From assembly GCA_030737835.1 (NCBI GenBank), contig CM060856.1:15665116-15729115 (forward strand): DNA of 64,000 nt, written 5' to 3'. Position 1 is the first letter of the stretch, and the number at the start of each line of letters is the position of its first letter. The notes below the pieces were generated by a model. That model was given only the letters and a program-made list of their open reading frames with translations, had not been told where the DNA came from and made no database searches. The stretch comes from Acorus gramineus. Lineage: Eukaryota > Streptophyta > Magnoliopsida > Acorales > Acoraceae. A program made the translations under genes and the position numbers. Shown in pieces: positions 45,282 to 58,790 of the stretch.

Positions 45282-45448
45282 GGTAGCGTCTAGTTGTACA
45301 ATTAGACAGCTTTTACATTTACAAAAAATTGTTTTTACAATCATGCAACCAAACAGCTTTTTTTACTGTAACAGCTTCCTACCGACAGATTTCAGATAAA
45401 TATTATCCAAAAACTATAATTTTCAAAAGATGCGCAACCAAACGCACC
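45282..45448. mobile_element. short MITE (GGTAGCGTCTAGTTG / GGGTGCGTTTGGTTG ends)
   Basis: Inverted ends GGTAGCGTCTAGTTGTAC and (reverse complement of the right end) GGGTGCGTTTGGTTGCGC enclose 167 bp. CTCA is found on both sides. The surrounding 44317-46479 is AT-rich and non-coding, and includes at 45590-45690 GATAAGG/CCTTATC pieces that resemble the interior of the element at 54914-55367. Confidence 0.55.
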
Positions 45449-46479
45449 CTCAGTCATAAAACCAGGCTATAGTGGCAAGATAAGTGTTTTTTTTTTTGTT
45501 TACTACCCCCGTATGGCTAGAGAAATAAGCCCAGAATAAGGAAGAATACAGAAAAATAGTAAAAAAAAAGCTGTTTGTTTTGACAGAATAAACCTCGATA
45601 GTTATGTCTGGATAAGTTAGGATAAGGCCTGATAACTATTCTAAGGAAATGTTGGAATTGCTTATCAGGCCTTATCTATGCTAATGGATAAACATACCCT
45701 TCTCTGTCTTTTTAAAAAATTTATCTCACCCAACAGTTTCACACAGATTTCAAAAACTGTCACATCTATCAAATCAATCATACATTTCTCATACTATTCC
45801 CAGGAGTGTAGCTGTCATTTAAAAAGTCATAAACTTTTATTCATCCCTTATCAACTATTTATCATTACTTTATCGAAGATGAATCAAACAACAAAAAAAT
45901 CATTTTTACGTTTTCCAATGAGAATAATAGAAAATGCAACCAAACAAAAAATTGCTTATTCAGTCTGAATTGTTATCTATCCTAGTATAGCTATCAAGAG
46001 CGAATAACCCAATGTCACACCCCATACGGGGGACACGTGTACCATATATGATATGATTTATATAATCAAACCATTTTTGAGATTTATTCTACCGGTACTA
46101 CGAAAACAAATGCAAAACTGTGAATGCAGCTCCAACAATTCAAATTAACATTCGAAAAAGCCTTTACTTAAGGTGTAAACGACTGATAATAGAAATAAAA
46201 CGCAAACCATTCAAATTCAAAGCCAAACCGAGGAAGAGCAAACTCAGTGAGACGAAAGACAGGAATCATTGGGGAGCCAACTAATCACCCCCTCCCCTCT
46301 TCCCCCTTCCATCTTCAAAGGTAACAGAGACAAGATTTTGATTCGAATTAAGAAATGGAGGAAGGTTATTATACATCACAGATCCATCTCTTCTACCACG
46401 CTGTCTGTCTGCTAATCATTCGCTACTTACATTTGAGATTTTCGATTCTCGTGGAAAAATATAGTTTACCCAATCCAGA

Positions 46480-48718
46480 CTAACGAATCGCTCGGTTTCT
46501 TCTCAATCGACCACGGGTCACACGGAGGGTCTCTTCGATCACCGATTCCTGTGGTGGAGGGTTTGAATCACCATTGGCAGGGGGGGTGTTCGTGCTTGTT
46601 GCCTCTTCCACCTGCATCGGTTCGCCCTCTCCAGCAGCTGTGGCGTGTGCTGATGATGACTCCAGCTTAGCTGCAGTGGCGGGGACTGGTGGTTGAGGTT
46701 GGGCAGGTGGTGCTTGAGGAGGAGGGGGTGGTGGTGGAGGGCCTGATTGTTCCTGCGTCCGTTGTTGTTCTTGTATTTGCTTCTTCGCAGGGCTGGAAGG
46801 CGGAGGGGGTGCAGTTCTCTGTTGGGGCTGCTGTGCTTGGGGTGGTGGTTGGCGGGCGGGCGATGCTGGTGGAGGTTGTCGTACTGCTGCTGTGGTCTGG
46901 GGTGGTGGTTGTCGATGCTGTATCAATGATTTTGATTCAGAATCATATTTTCTTTTTCAAATTACAATTATATATTGGAATGGTTGTTTGGAGGCATGAA
47001 GCAATTGGTTGACAATAGAATTGATTTACATGTGAACCAGAAAAAGCTGAGACTTAAAATAAAGATCCAATACCTAATATAGCAACAATCATTAAAATCC
47101 ATAAAAAAAACATTGTGAAGTTGAAGTGGTCAATGCATTTAAACTGCACAACTGCAAACTTTTTTTCTTTGGTTGTTCAACTGCAAACTTTGTATTTTTA
47201 AATGTGTGATGCTATTGTATTCTATTCTATTTAGTAATAGAAGTTGATTTCTGTTAGAATTAGAAAACCTGAGTAGCTAGCACGTTGCATTCATTTGGTC
47301 AAGTTATTTAATGTCAACATTGCACAACAAAAACTTCACCTCCAAGAAAGATGCACTACCATCAGCTTGCTTGCAACATAATTTCCCTTACCAATTGAAA
47401 AAGGAGGAAAGGTGGGATTGAGCTATGAAGAAAATTGGGCAGTGATTATGATACCACTAAATAAATGAATGCAAATGCGACAATTCTATTGTGGGAGAAT
47501 GGGCTGTGAGATGATACGGTTCAACTAACAACAAGTGTTCTATGGGTGTGATATTCAGATGTTGAGCACGTTTCAGTTCTGTTTCCATATTATGAAAGTG
47601 ATAGGCATAACTTTCTTCAAGTTTACCTTTCAATATTTAGATTCTAAAAGTCATGATAATCAGACCATACAATTTCTTCATTCAAGTGCGATGCAGTTAT
47701 TTTAAAATAGATACTGCAAAGAACACACATTTGAATGTATGAAAGTGAATGCAGAACTTCTTTTCTTTTCCCTAATAAACTTATTCTTTTCTAGAATAAA
47801 AAAAAATAGAGAAATAGGAAACTGCGAAGAAGAGAAAAAGGTTGGTAGTCAGCTAGACCTATTATTTCTGATCAAAGGATACCTGAACAGGACGAGGAGG
47901 CCTTGTGGACTGTGAGGCAAGATACTGCATCACTTCAAAAAACCTTGTCTGACCATAGCTTGAAGCTTTCTGCCAATAGATTACTGCAATGTCCCCTGCC
48001 CTAGCCTTCAACTCAAGCAAATTACGATCAATTTCATTCTCATGCTTGCAAACGTATGGACGAAAGAAGCTCTCGTAGACGTATGTAGTTCCCTGCCCAT
48101 GATGAATATATCATAAGAAACCCTCAATAACAAATAATCTTTAAAAAGAATTCTTGAAGCTATGGACAAATAGAATCTACCCTTGTTTTTGGATACCACA
48201 AGTATACAAAGAATGCCAGTTTTGCTTCACTGTACATGGGCAACCTGGAAGACAAGGTAGATAAAAAATCCATTACATAGAGAACAAAAGGTTACTTAAT
48301 AACTGCCAGTAACATTAGGTAGGGGTCTCACCATGATATGAATGCATCACCAACCCTTTCAAAAACTGTTAAAGCTGCAACTAGAATCCTACAATATTTG
48401 ATACATATCCATCACACAACAATCCACGCCATCAGCTATACACAGAAAGTCATAGCACATATTAAAATCGATAAACAAGTGCTTTAACTTACCAATATTG
48501 ACACCAAAAACGCAGGTGCTCGATCTCCGGCTTGTTTTTCTCCACTGTTTTAAAGCATTCATACGCTGGATATGCATACCCCAAAAGCATTCTGGAAAAT
48601 TAAAAAAGGCACACAAGTCACTTGATCAATATGATTCAATAACAGGGGATGAGTTATGTAAACAAAATGACAACCAAAGAACTTACACGAGGACTCTGGT
48701 GAGGAAAGATCCTATCAT
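46480..48718 (-). CDS. HVA22-like protein (TB2/DP1/HVA22 family) with proline-rich tail
   Basis: Exons complement(46480..46917, 47883..48092, 48181..48244, 48332..48388, 48493..48591, 48687..48718): 900 nt, 299 aa, phases consistent. N-terminus MIGSFLTRVL; then MLLGYAYPAYECFKTVEKNK, HLRFWCQYWILVAALTVFER, FISWLPMYSEAKLAFFVYLW and YESFFRPYVCKHENEIDRNL, the reticulon-like hairpin membrane domain of ER-shaping DP1/Yop1/HVA22 proteins. The charged segment to aa 154 (IYWQKASSYGQTRFFEVMQY) matches the longer HVA22 i/j-type members. The last exon is a 145-residue disordered proline/glutamine-rich tail ending VTRGRLRRNRAIR. HVA22 was first known as an ABA/stress-induced barley gene and affects ER and vesicle traffic and autophagy; this copy's regulation is unknown. 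A non-coding first exon is likely (donor at about 49473). Confidence 0.92.
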
Positions 48719-49299
48719 TTTTTATCCCTGAAATGCACCAAAAAAGTTTAATGTTCATCAGTCAGAAATATATCACCATCCACTAAATATGTCACCATAA
48801 TTGGCTATTTTTGGTGAGTACTTAAAAACCAAAGAAGTGCAGAGAGAGCAAAAAAAGGATTAACTCATGAAATAAATCATGTATTGCTGTTTCATTACAC
48901 ATTATGAACATCGATGAAAACAATCACGGATTTAAAAAAATGAAACACATCTAAAAAAAGTGATAAAAAAAGAAAGGATTATATCATCAACTACACAACG
49001 ATACATACAATCAATTTGAACTAATAAATCGTAAAAAAAAAACCTCAAAGCATCAACACAAGTGAACAAAATTTAGGGCAAACAAAATCGCAGAAACTCG
49101 GCTATTAAAAAAGAGAAACACGAATCAACCGACAAAGATTCCATGAAATGAGAACCGGATTCCTATTCCGTGATCGAATCGGTGGAGATGCCTCATAAGA
49201 AGATCTCGAAATAGAGAAAAACAGTAGAGACTAAATTAATCCATAACACGAAAGATCAGAAGACAGTCAGGTCGAGTGAATCCGATGAAAGAGAGACTG

Positions 49300-49419
49300 A
49301 ATCAACACAAAACACTTGTATTAGCGAAAAGACGATCCAAACAAAACTCAAAACATCCATCTAAATCCAAACACGACTGACTCAAAAAAAAATCACTATA
49401 ATCAAGATCATCACAGAGA

Positions 49420-49464
<45 letters not shown>

Positions 49465-50060
49465 CTACATACCTGAATAGAGAGAGAGCGAAAATGCAAG
49501 ATCCGATACTCTCTCTCTCTCACACACACACTCTCTCTCTCTCGACACAGATTCAAAAACGTTCGCCAATTAGGGTTTTCGAATGACAGAGAGAGAGAGA
49601 GAGATTTATTAAACAGAGAGAGAGTTGTTCTTCATCAGGGTCGCGTCTGTACGGACTCGAAAAAATTCAGAATCGACGCTTATTATTTTATTTCACAGAG
49701 ACAGAGAGAGGGGCAGAGAAATTCAAAAAAAAAAAATTAAAAAAAGAAAAAATGGAGACATTAAACACTCTCTCACAACCCAAATTGTTAAAATCGCCTA
49801 ATTTGATATTGATTTCTCGAAAGGGTACATTTGTGTTATCGTGCTCCGCGACTCACTCTCATTAGGAGAAACCACGGACCCGCAGCAATTGGATCGGACA
49901 TTGGTATCTTTGATACAATTTGAGCGTTTTCAAGTCATAAAAGACGCTGCGATGCAACAGACCACGGCGAGATTTGTTTATCTTTTTTTGGGATTACCGT
50001 TGGATTTATGAGCGGATAACGATTGGACGGCTGTAAAATCAGGGGCACGTGTTACATCTG
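49300..50060 (-). promoter_or_regulatory. HVA22-like 5'UTR and promoter
   Basis: Read on the minus strand, a CT-rich leader exon ends CTATTCAG|GTATGT (49473/49472). A (GA)n microsatellite of about 38 bp (49423-49460) lies just inside the 5'UTR intron, and further GA/CT tracts lie at 49510-49624. A G-box CACGTG at 50046-50051 (GGCACGTGTTA) is ABRE-like, which would fit the ABA link of the family but is only a candidate. Confidence 0.5.
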
Positions 50061-50523
50061 CCGAGTGGGTCACGGTGGTCTTTTTGGTGTCGATGCACCT
50101 TTTTCTTTTCTTTTCCCGTCTTTAGTCCACGGAAAACAGTCCGATGTTGATCGTGTGGCCGACAATTGAACAGGATCTCAAATGATGGAAATTTTAAAAA
50201 ACTTTACCGTTGCAACTCAAATTCGGCTCGAGATTGCATCAGGCACCGTTCATCAGAAAAGATTGCGAATCTCGAGGCGGAGGGGGGCCAAAAAACACAT
50301 GGGGTAGCTCCACTAGTAAGAGATGGGAAAGCCATCAGCCATGTGAGCTGGGTGTCCGGTGGTCCTTCCCCTGGTCCGGCGTGTCGAGCGATGAAAATGT
50401 CCTGAGTGTTATTATTGAGTTCTTTTTCACCGATTCTAATCTTATATGTATTAATAAAAAATTATTGAAACATATAGGAAGCATATGCTTCGATAAATAT
50501 TTTTTGGATTTTCTATAAATACA

Positions 50524-50577
<54 letters not shown>

Positions 50578-51394
50578 GACATGTTATCACATGGAAGATC
50601 AAGGGGAAGGCAAATGATGGCATTAAACGTTTTGTCATAATATCGTCTAATGGAAGGCAACATGCGTTTGCTTTAGCAAGGCTTTCATGACATCCTTAAC
50701 TCTCATAAGTCATTACAAAGAAACTTTAACCAACAATGAAACTTTAACTAACAATGAGAAGACTGGAAGGGACCAATGTTCTTGAGAAGACCTAGGTAGC
50801 GTTTGAAAATTGGATTGAAAATAGAGTTTTCACTTAAATATGCATTGAAGATTAGTTCCATTCCTGATTTTTTTAAAACTGTTTATAACTAAAAGAACTT
50901 TTTTTTTTTTTAATGTTTAGGTTAAATATGATTTTTACAAAAATAGAATCTTCCAACCACGTTTTCAATTGCCACACAACAAGAATTTCATTTTTAATTG
51001 AGAGGGAGGAACATTCCTGAACCATCCAGCCCAAATAACCAATTTGAAAATTACCATGAACAGAAAAACTACAGACTACAGTGGGCAGTTTTTTAAAGTT
51101 AAACCAATCAAATCCAATATTTTCAGTATTACAAAGTACATCTGGTAAGCAATTTTTACATTGCTTTGATCACACAATAAGTCCACAGCCCTAACTAGAA
51201 TTCTCCTCACAGTGGGCAGTCCAATGACTGATCCATACAAAACAAGCTAAAGAAAATCAGCGAACCCTCCTCATTGGCTGAATAAAAGAAATAATGAATG
51301 GTGCACATCACAAAATGGATGACATCGCTTCAATTTTCTCGTAATAAATATGTTACAAGAGATGAAAGGTGAATCTCTGGGCCATGTAGGAGGC
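50061..51394. other. intergenic DNA between HVA22-like and GH9 genes
   Basis: No coding signal apart from overlap with the GH9 3'UTR at the right. A (TG)n(GA)n compound microsatellite spans 50524-50572. A GGTAGCGTTTGAAAATTGG block at about 50796 resembles MITE ends elsewhere in the window. Confidence 0.45.
50524..50572. repeat. compound microsatellite (TG)n(GA)n
   Basis: Eight TG units (50524-50539) run directly into about seventeen GA units (to 50572). It is likely hypervariable. Confidence 0.85.
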
Positions 51395-54300
51395 TCAAGT
51401 GAATGATGCAGGAACAGAGGAGGTGGTGACCAACCCCGACAGAAGGCCAACCAATACCGCGCTGTTGTAGGTGCTTGCCTCTGTCTGCATGGAATTGTTT
51501 CGGCTATCAATGTAGGAGTCATTCTTGAATGGGCCACCAACTAGTGCTCCCATAGCCACATTGGGGTTCGGTTTAGAGGAGGTTAGCCATTGCAAGCCGT
51601 CGCACCCATTTTTGGCATCTGCAGGGATTGAAGCGCCTCTGTGGTGCACATGCTGAGGGTAGTTGCTTCCATACCCGACAAGGTAGCTTAGCTTCATTGG
51701 ATTGTTTCCTAATATGTAATCGATCTGCACGAACCACATAGGTTAGAGGGGACATCTTGAAGGATGAAATTTAAGTTCTATTCGGAAAAACATTTGTGTG
51801 TAAAGGCAGAGAGCTTAAGATAAAATTGCAAGCTAAATCATCCCACATGTTTTGTATTTGTCTGAGTACCATGAATCATTCAGTATGATAATTTACAGTT
51901 TCATTTACATGAATGCGTAAAGTTTTTTTTTTCTTAAACAACCTGACACAACTTGACACTTCATCCAAATAGATTGCTGAATGTTTTACAGGTACACGCA
52001 GCTAATCATTATATACTAAAAATTGTGCACATCAGTTCCACTGAATCATCTATTTCCTTCCGTACCCTTTAGTGCTGTCCAAAGAAATCATCCTAAAATA
52101 TTTAATAGGCATTAGTAGTATTGTAGTAATTCAGAATTACTCGTAGATGCACTATATCTAAACCCTATCTAATTCCGTAAAAAAATTCAGGTAAATTTGA
52201 AGAAACAGACCACGATGGACATATGTGTACCCTATGCAGCTTCACTATAGCAAGATACAAACAATTTCTCTAGATCAATACCACCTTTGCCCCAGAAATC
52301 TAACCCCTTTGTTTGCCCATAACAGGACACTTCCAGAAAGTCCAAGAGATAACCTGTACTGTTCACCAGATTCCATGCATATATTATCTAGCTGCATGTG
52401 AATCTCATCGTTCGTAAACAATTAACTGAATCCATTAACTTATTTTAATATAGAAATGGCTTGTAATATAAGGAGGTTTTAAAACGTGTCATCTGCTATT
52501 TGAATCATGCAAAACTGCACATTTAAGGGCTTTTCAGATTTAAAAGAACTCATCGGTTTTAAATCTGAATGTCTGATTTGAGGTGATGCAATTCACTGCA
52601 TAACAAAAGGTAAGAAAAGGCCGAGATTGCCTGCAGTATAATAAATCTAATAAATCATTGTCTTGTTTAAGGGAGATAAAAAAAAAACCTGTGAAATGGC
52701 AAAATTACGAAGGTCAGACGGTGTAAAAGAATTCCCATTGCATGAAAAGCTTGCTGTGCGTGAAGAGAGCATGTAATCACTGTAAAGTACTGCCAAAAAC
52801 GAGGCAGCCACAGGATGCTGCAATGAATTCCACTGATCAATCCATACCAAACCACCTGCATGCTAATAAACCATGGTGAGAACCAGAAGACAGAATGGCA
52901 GATGCTCCAATTCCAAACTATTAAAAATGAGAATAAAAATGAAACAAGAGTATTCTAAACACGTTAAGGCGCCATGGGCAAGGTGATACAGTTATTTGAT
53001 TCTGGAGCTAGAATAAGAGCAGGGGAGAGACTCTAGACATAACATTACTAAAGAGCAGCCATCGAAATTACCGTCTGATCTGCTGGATGTGGCAGTAGGA
53101 GAGTCTGGCAAAAGACCACACATTATTGCTTCAGCTGTTTTCTGATACATCCGAAGGCCAGCGTTCTCCGCATTCGAGGCCTTCGAGCTGAAGAGGTGTA
53201 GCCTGGACAAAAGAACCTGAGCAAAGATTGCAAAATTAAATATTAGGAGGTTGGGGGATTGCAAGTCATATCATTTATCCTAACTAGAAATTTGCTTAAC
53301 TAAAACCTCAGATCCTTATATAGTATATAAATGCCACATTTTTTGCACAGGAAAATAAATGCCACTAAAACTATTAAACATTTTTTGAACACACACACAC
53401 ACACATTTTAAGGATGATAAATAGGATGGGAGAAGATAGGTTATTTATTGATTGACTAAGTGATCTGTCTAAAGTAGATAGGTTAAAACACCTCTAAAAT
53501 AAGTGAAATGAATACACCTCTAAAATGCCATTCACCATTTAATCACACCCATAAGCATGCATAAAATAGGAACAAATCTAAATAAAGGGAGAGAACAAAT
53601 ATCATGATCAAGTTGAGAGACATACTTGAGTTCCTGCACGTTTGTCATCCCAACTAAACCATGTTGGTCTTCCCCAGTCAGCAAAGCCTCTCCCATTTTG
53701 TACGGTGACATAGCTGAGATATGACTGGTCCCCAGTGGCATGATAGAGCCAGCTAGCAGCCCACAAGAGCTCATCTTTATAACCGGTGGAGTTATAGTAC
53801 TGCTGAACTTTAGGAACACTAATACTGTAAGAACCTCGATAAGTATCAGCAAAAGTAAAGAGCTGCTGTGCATGCCGCAGAAGCAAATCTGAATACGTTG
53901 AGTCGACGGTTTTAAACACCAGAGAGGCTGATGCCAGTGCTGCAGCTGTTTCTGCTGCAACTTCTGTTCCTGGAGATGTTGTGTTCACCTGAACGAGGGG
54001 TCTTTCCTCAGTCATTGCTTCAGGCCTTTCCCAGCACTTGTGATCAATGTCCGGATCACCCACCTTCCAACCAGAAAGCACACATCCAATGAACTTTTTA
54101 GAAAAGAGTGTTCTACTGAAGAAGGATCAGAAAGCAGTCAACAACAACGACAACAAAAGAACTCATGATCACCAGATTTTAACCCTGTGTAAGTAATGAT
54201 AAATAAACATGGAGAGGAGAACCTCAGGCCTCATTTCAAGAAGCACTGATCATATTCAGGAAAAGATATATGCAACCAACTAAATTATAATTGGAAAAAA

Positions 54301-57095
54301 ATAAGCGTTGATAAATGAAGTTGAGGGACAATTATACATGTGCAGAACATTGCTTATTGTACACATACATGCTGACACTTTTATCCCTGAATATACAGAA
54401 TTTTAATATGTGATAGGGGAAATAAAAGTCAAATTGGTTCCTAAATCATGGCAAGTATTTTTGTCCATTTGCTCATGATATGCTAAAACAATTGGGTAGG
54501 TCATACAATTAGCTAACCTGTTTCAAACATTGAAAATCTCTTGGGCAATATGTGAAGATTTTTTCGCCAAAATGTAGGGTATTGTATATTCATGAATTTA
54601 ACCCACTTTTATCTTTGGAAACTTAATAAATTAGTCTTGCTATGCAAACCAACTTTATTTTAGGCTGGCCATTGGTATAATTTCTACGTCTTTTTTAAAA
54701 TACTAATTTTACACAGATAACCTTTTCTTAATTTTTATACGATTCGGTTTTGTCATACTCAAGATGTGGCACTACACTGATTAACAGCAAATTTCAGTTT
54801 TATGATGTCACAAGGAAGATAAGAAAATCTTTTCTGGGCCAATGCTGGACTTCAGAGTATGTAGGTATAGAGTAAGCCTAAAATACACATGCAAACACAA
54901 GGACACAAGTTGAGCCCCCGTTTGTTTCTGGTATAAGAACCCGGATACACCCAGATAACCCCGGATAAGAATCTTCAAGTGTTTGTTTACCCCGGATAAC
55001 CCCTGATAAAGTATACTAGAATAAACCCTGATAAAATGGAATATGGATTCCAATCAACCCCTGGAATTAAAGTTATCTTAGGTTATTCTATCCAAAGACT
55101 ATGTGGGCCCACTGTCAAATCAATTATCATCACCTCTTATAAATTACCTGTCAAATCAACTATCATTACCTTTTTACCTTTTATAAATCCTTATCCATAC
55201 TTTATACACATTTTACCCGAACAACAAAACATTTATTCTTACATTTACCAACGAGAATAATTCAAAACACAACCAAACACAAAATCATTTTATCCTTATT
55301 TATACTCACTTATGCTTGGCTAAATATATACCCTATAATAAAACCTATCCCCGTTCCAAACGGGGGCTTAAACTGTTGATCTTCATTGAAGAGAAAACAA
55401 ATCTACTAATTGATTACAAACATTCATCATATTTTGCTACCATGAAATGAAGGACATCAGAGTGTAAGGGCTTACAATAAGCTGAAAGTACAAATGCAAT
55501 AGTGCATGCACTCACACACAAGCACACCAGTTTTAACTTTGAACTTTTTATTAGTAATGTCACCCATTATATTAACTGGCCACCTAGCAAAAGCCTTCAT
55601 AAGACAAAAGTTAATCACACCAGATCGGATTGTCAACCTCCATTCAGAGGAAAGGATGAATCTTTGTTAACTGGAAAAGGAACACTTAGAAAGCTACAAC
55701 TTCTATCAAACAAGAAATGAGTAAACTTGAAGTACAAGCGGCAATTTTGAGTTCTATGTTCTGTCCTAAAATATAGTCAAGGGCAACACCATTTAATATA
55801 CAAGGAGCGCTTCGGCCTTGCATAGCTTCTTCTTTCAGACGTGATTTTGGCAAGAACAAGGCAACCGACCTCACTATAGCTTGCCTCCTAATATGTACTA
55901 CATAGTTACTATTAAACGAGCGCTTTATTGGGCATGCTACATTCCATTCCGCCCTTACTTTAAATTAAACTTGTTCTAGCAAATTATTGAGATGAGCCTC
56001 CAATGGCATAATGATGAAGCTGGGTGCCTCAAAACCCAACATCAGTTCATATACAAATGTTACAATTCGGGTATGGCATACAGATTTCACCTGGATGTAA
56101 AGAACATTATCCTTTGGATGGGCAGCAACCAGAAAATCCGTGATCCACCTGAGAGCATCACGAGCATGGTCCTGCTGTTTTATGGCAGCCATCTGGTCTC
56201 CGTATTCAAGAATGCTCCAAGACAACACTGTCGCTGTGAAAGCCATGGGTAGACCAAACTTCATATGGTCTCCAGCATCATACATTCCTTTAGACAGGTC
56301 TATCTTGGCTTGGCTCCCATCTTTCAAAGCCGAATCCCCCCTCCATGAGATTTTGTTATCGACCAACTTGCCAGCTGAAAAATTAACATAGAAATGGAAA
56401 AACAAACTTGTGAAATTAAATTTTTGATATTCTGAAACAACATATTCAAATATAAAATAAGATTTATGAACAGATCTATATGAACAGATCCATGTTTGTG
56501 GAATTTTAAATAAAATGCAAGCACTAGATATAGATGGCGAAGTATAAAAGGAAAATAACTGATAAGGAGTTATTTAGCTCAATGATATAAAATCTACAAA
56601 TATTCTTTCAATCAAACTACTATTTTATGCAACAACATTCGAGATTTCGCAATTAAGCTCGGATTTGGCAGCATTTCAAGAGATAAAATCATAGTTTCCG
56701 TAATAGAATCAACAAATCACATGCTAAAACAATGAAGGATCTTTCTTACTAATAAAGATGAAAAACCACAATCAATGCTGATATTTACAGTTTATGCACA
56801 TAAAATAAAGAAATCACTCTCCAAAGCAAAACCAAGAGGCGAAAATGAATCACTTCCAAGCAGTTTGAAAGGCAAAGGCATTACATTTCTGCACATCAAA
56901 GAACTGCATCGCCACCGACAGCGCGTCGGCGTACTTGGTGGTGATCTCCCCCGGCGGCCCCGGAACCGGCGCCGGCTCCGATTTGTGGGACTTCTTCGTG
57001 ACGGTGATCACCACCGCCGTCACCACCAGCGCCGCAACTACGAGCACGATCAGCCACCCCACCCAACCCTTCGAGCACCTCGAAACAGCACCCAT
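51395..57095 (-). CDS. membrane-anchored endo-1,4-beta-glucanase, glycoside hydrolase family 9
   Basis: Exons complement(51395..51724, 52689..52855, 53072..53216, 53626..54063, 56091..56374, 56885..57095): 1575 nt, 524 aa. The N-terminus MGAVSRCSKG is followed by one hydrophobic segment (about aa 11-32, WLIVLVVAALVVTAVVITV), then a PGPPG linker, giving a type II membrane-anchored GH9B-type enzyme like Arabidopsis endoglucanase 10. Catalytic features: DAGD at aa 103-106 (nucleophile/base region), HHRGAS at aa 442-447, and the proton donor E497 in DSRNNSMQTEASTYN (A498 where many family members have P). CWERPE, GTEVAAETAAA and LLWAASWLYHAT are standard. It should cleave beta-1,4-glucan (amorphous cellulose) at the cell surface during wall growth. 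No CBM49 domain. All phases agree. The ATG is preceded by a GC-rich leader. Confidence 0.93.
54914..55367. mobile_element. Tourist-like MITE in intron 2 of the GH9 gene
   Basis: Termini GCCCCCGTTTG and its inverse complement CAAACGGGGGC are perfect, flanked by TTGA and TTAA (a near-TWA duplication). The interior is rich in GGATAACCCC/GATAA motifs and is related to 45590-45690. 454 bp, non-coding, fully inside the intron 54064-56090. Confidence 0.75.
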
Positions 57096-57480
57096 TGTTC
57101 ACCAAAAACCCTATATAAACAACACGGAACAGGACCTTTTAGGGTTTAAACCATCCACAGTGAGGGAATCCAAGGTACTTACGGGCTTTTTCAGTGTCTT
57201 GGATGCTCGGAAACCACTCGCATTGATCGGATATCCCAATGTCAGATGGGTTTCTCGAAGGGATCTCCAACAACCGTGTTGGTTCGGATCGGCGTTTCGA
57301 GATCCCGATCGATATAGACCGATCTGTGAAGCTCTCGCGTCTCTCTCTGTCTCTGACGCGCGGGACCGGTCGATCTGGCGTCGCTGAATGACGAAAGTGC
57401 CCCTGGCAACGGGGAAGGCTTGAAGTGCAGCTCCAACCGAAGCAGGGTTGGCCTCGGGAAGAAAATTCATTTTTCGAAAG
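57096..57480 (-). promoter_or_regulatory. GH9 5'UTR/promoter-proximal region
   Basis: GC-richer, CpG-containing DNA directly upstream of the GH9 start codon on the minus strand, with a CT/GA-rich patch near 57336-57350. The ORFs on both strands here lack conserved patterns and are read as leader DNA. Confidence 0.45.
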
Positions 57481-58194
57481 TGTTACACTTCAACTACCGC
57501 TCATTATTATTATTTTTTTTTTAAAATTATATAATATTATATAAAAACTTATTAATAAATATTTTTATTATTAACTCATTTATATAAAAATTATATTATT
57601 AAAAAGATCTCATTAAGACTTTTAAAATGAGTTTAATATTAAATAATTTTAGAGTTATTTTTAAATTAATAAAATTTTAATTAAATAAATAAAATAATTC
57701 TTAAATAATCAAACGTATGAGGATTTATTTAAAATCAATTCTAAAATAATTTATTATTGGTCCCATTTTTAAGGTCTCGATGAGATCTTTCTATCAATAT
57801 GATTTTTATTCAAAATTGATTAGCGGATCTAAACATATATTAGGTTGAATTAATTAGTGAATAAAGTAAAAAGTGAAAAATGTGATTTGGAGATGGCCTC
57901 CAAATATAGAGGTGGCATCCAAATTTGGAGGGTCAAATTCAAATATCCAAATTTAGAGGTGGATATGGAGTGTGGTTGGAGCACACCACTTTTCAAATTT
58001 AAAGATATGGAGTGTGGTTGGATATGCTCTAAAATGCTAAGTTTTTGCTCAAATCTTTATTTAAATCAAGTTAGACTCAAATTTTTATCCAAATTTTCAA
58101 CGTCTTTTTTTTCATCTGTCTCCACATTTTCTTCCAACATGACAATTTTTTTTCTTTCAACTCCACCTTTAGTTTTTTTTTTTTTTTTTTTAAG
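57481..58194. other. AT-rich intergenic DNA
   Basis: Strongly AT-rich. A direct duplication around GATATGGAGTGTGGTTGGA occurs at 57963 and 58005. No gene seen. Confidence 0.4.
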
Positions 58195-58790
58195 ATAAAC
58201 GGTAAGCGTCTGCTTAATAAATTAAGAGGGCCCAATGGAAAAATACAAAAGAACTAACCAAGTAGGAGAGGATTCTACACAAGGTTATTCCGAAAAATCA
58301 ATCTAGCACGAATCTCTCATTTACATATCTCACCTTGGGAGCCCCCGTGCAATGAACACCCCAATCTTTAACTGAATAGATCACGGTATTCCACGTGTTC
58401 TTCACGTACGGAAGAACCCCATGAAAAAGAGCTTGGTTGCGCGTTAACCAAATTGCTCACCTGACGGCCGAGATGAAAGATAAGATGACTTTGGCGCCAA
58501 CACTACGATCACCCCTCCTCCGCATTCTCTTTCCTGCCTCCCATAGACCCTGGACATCTCAGAATTGAGCATCCATCCCCATCGCCGACCCCATGAAAGA
58601 CCAGATCTGCCTCACGAACAGGCAGGATACGACAGGTGCCCCATCGTCTCATCCTCCTCTCCACATAAACTGCACGTCAGTCTACCTGATGTGACCAAAC
58701 GACTCAGCAAGTCTTTGTAAGAAGTTTGTTATGAGAGAGAAGCCAAATGAAAACCCGAACCTTTAATTGAATTATATTAAATGTCTTCTC
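58195..58790 (-). mobile_element. LINE reverse transcriptase C-terminal relic
   Basis: GC-richer than its surroundings. In broken minus-strand frames it reads KVRVFIWLLSHNKLLTK, then SLCGEEDETMGHL, then FVRQIWSFMG: the zinc-binding tail of plant non-LTR reverse transcriptases (CxxC with E, MxHL, FxxxxW). Frameshifts and stops make it dead. The A/T-rich end beside 58180 on the plus strand (T run read as a poly-A on the minus strand) fits the 3' end of a retroposed LINE. Confidence 0.72.

Noticed and set aside
46689-47012. Plus-strand open frame of 107 codons
   Set aside because: It is the antisense shadow of the proline-rich last exon of the HVA22-like gene (valine/glycine-rich because of CCN codons).
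49302-49556. Minus-strand ORF with SLSLSLSL repeats
   Set aside because: Produced by the GA/CT microsatellite in the HVA22-like leader region.
54808-55260. ORFs on both strands in GH9 intron 2
   Set aside because: They lie within the MITE at 54914-55367 and its edge; TATCC/GGATA repeats create spurious frames.
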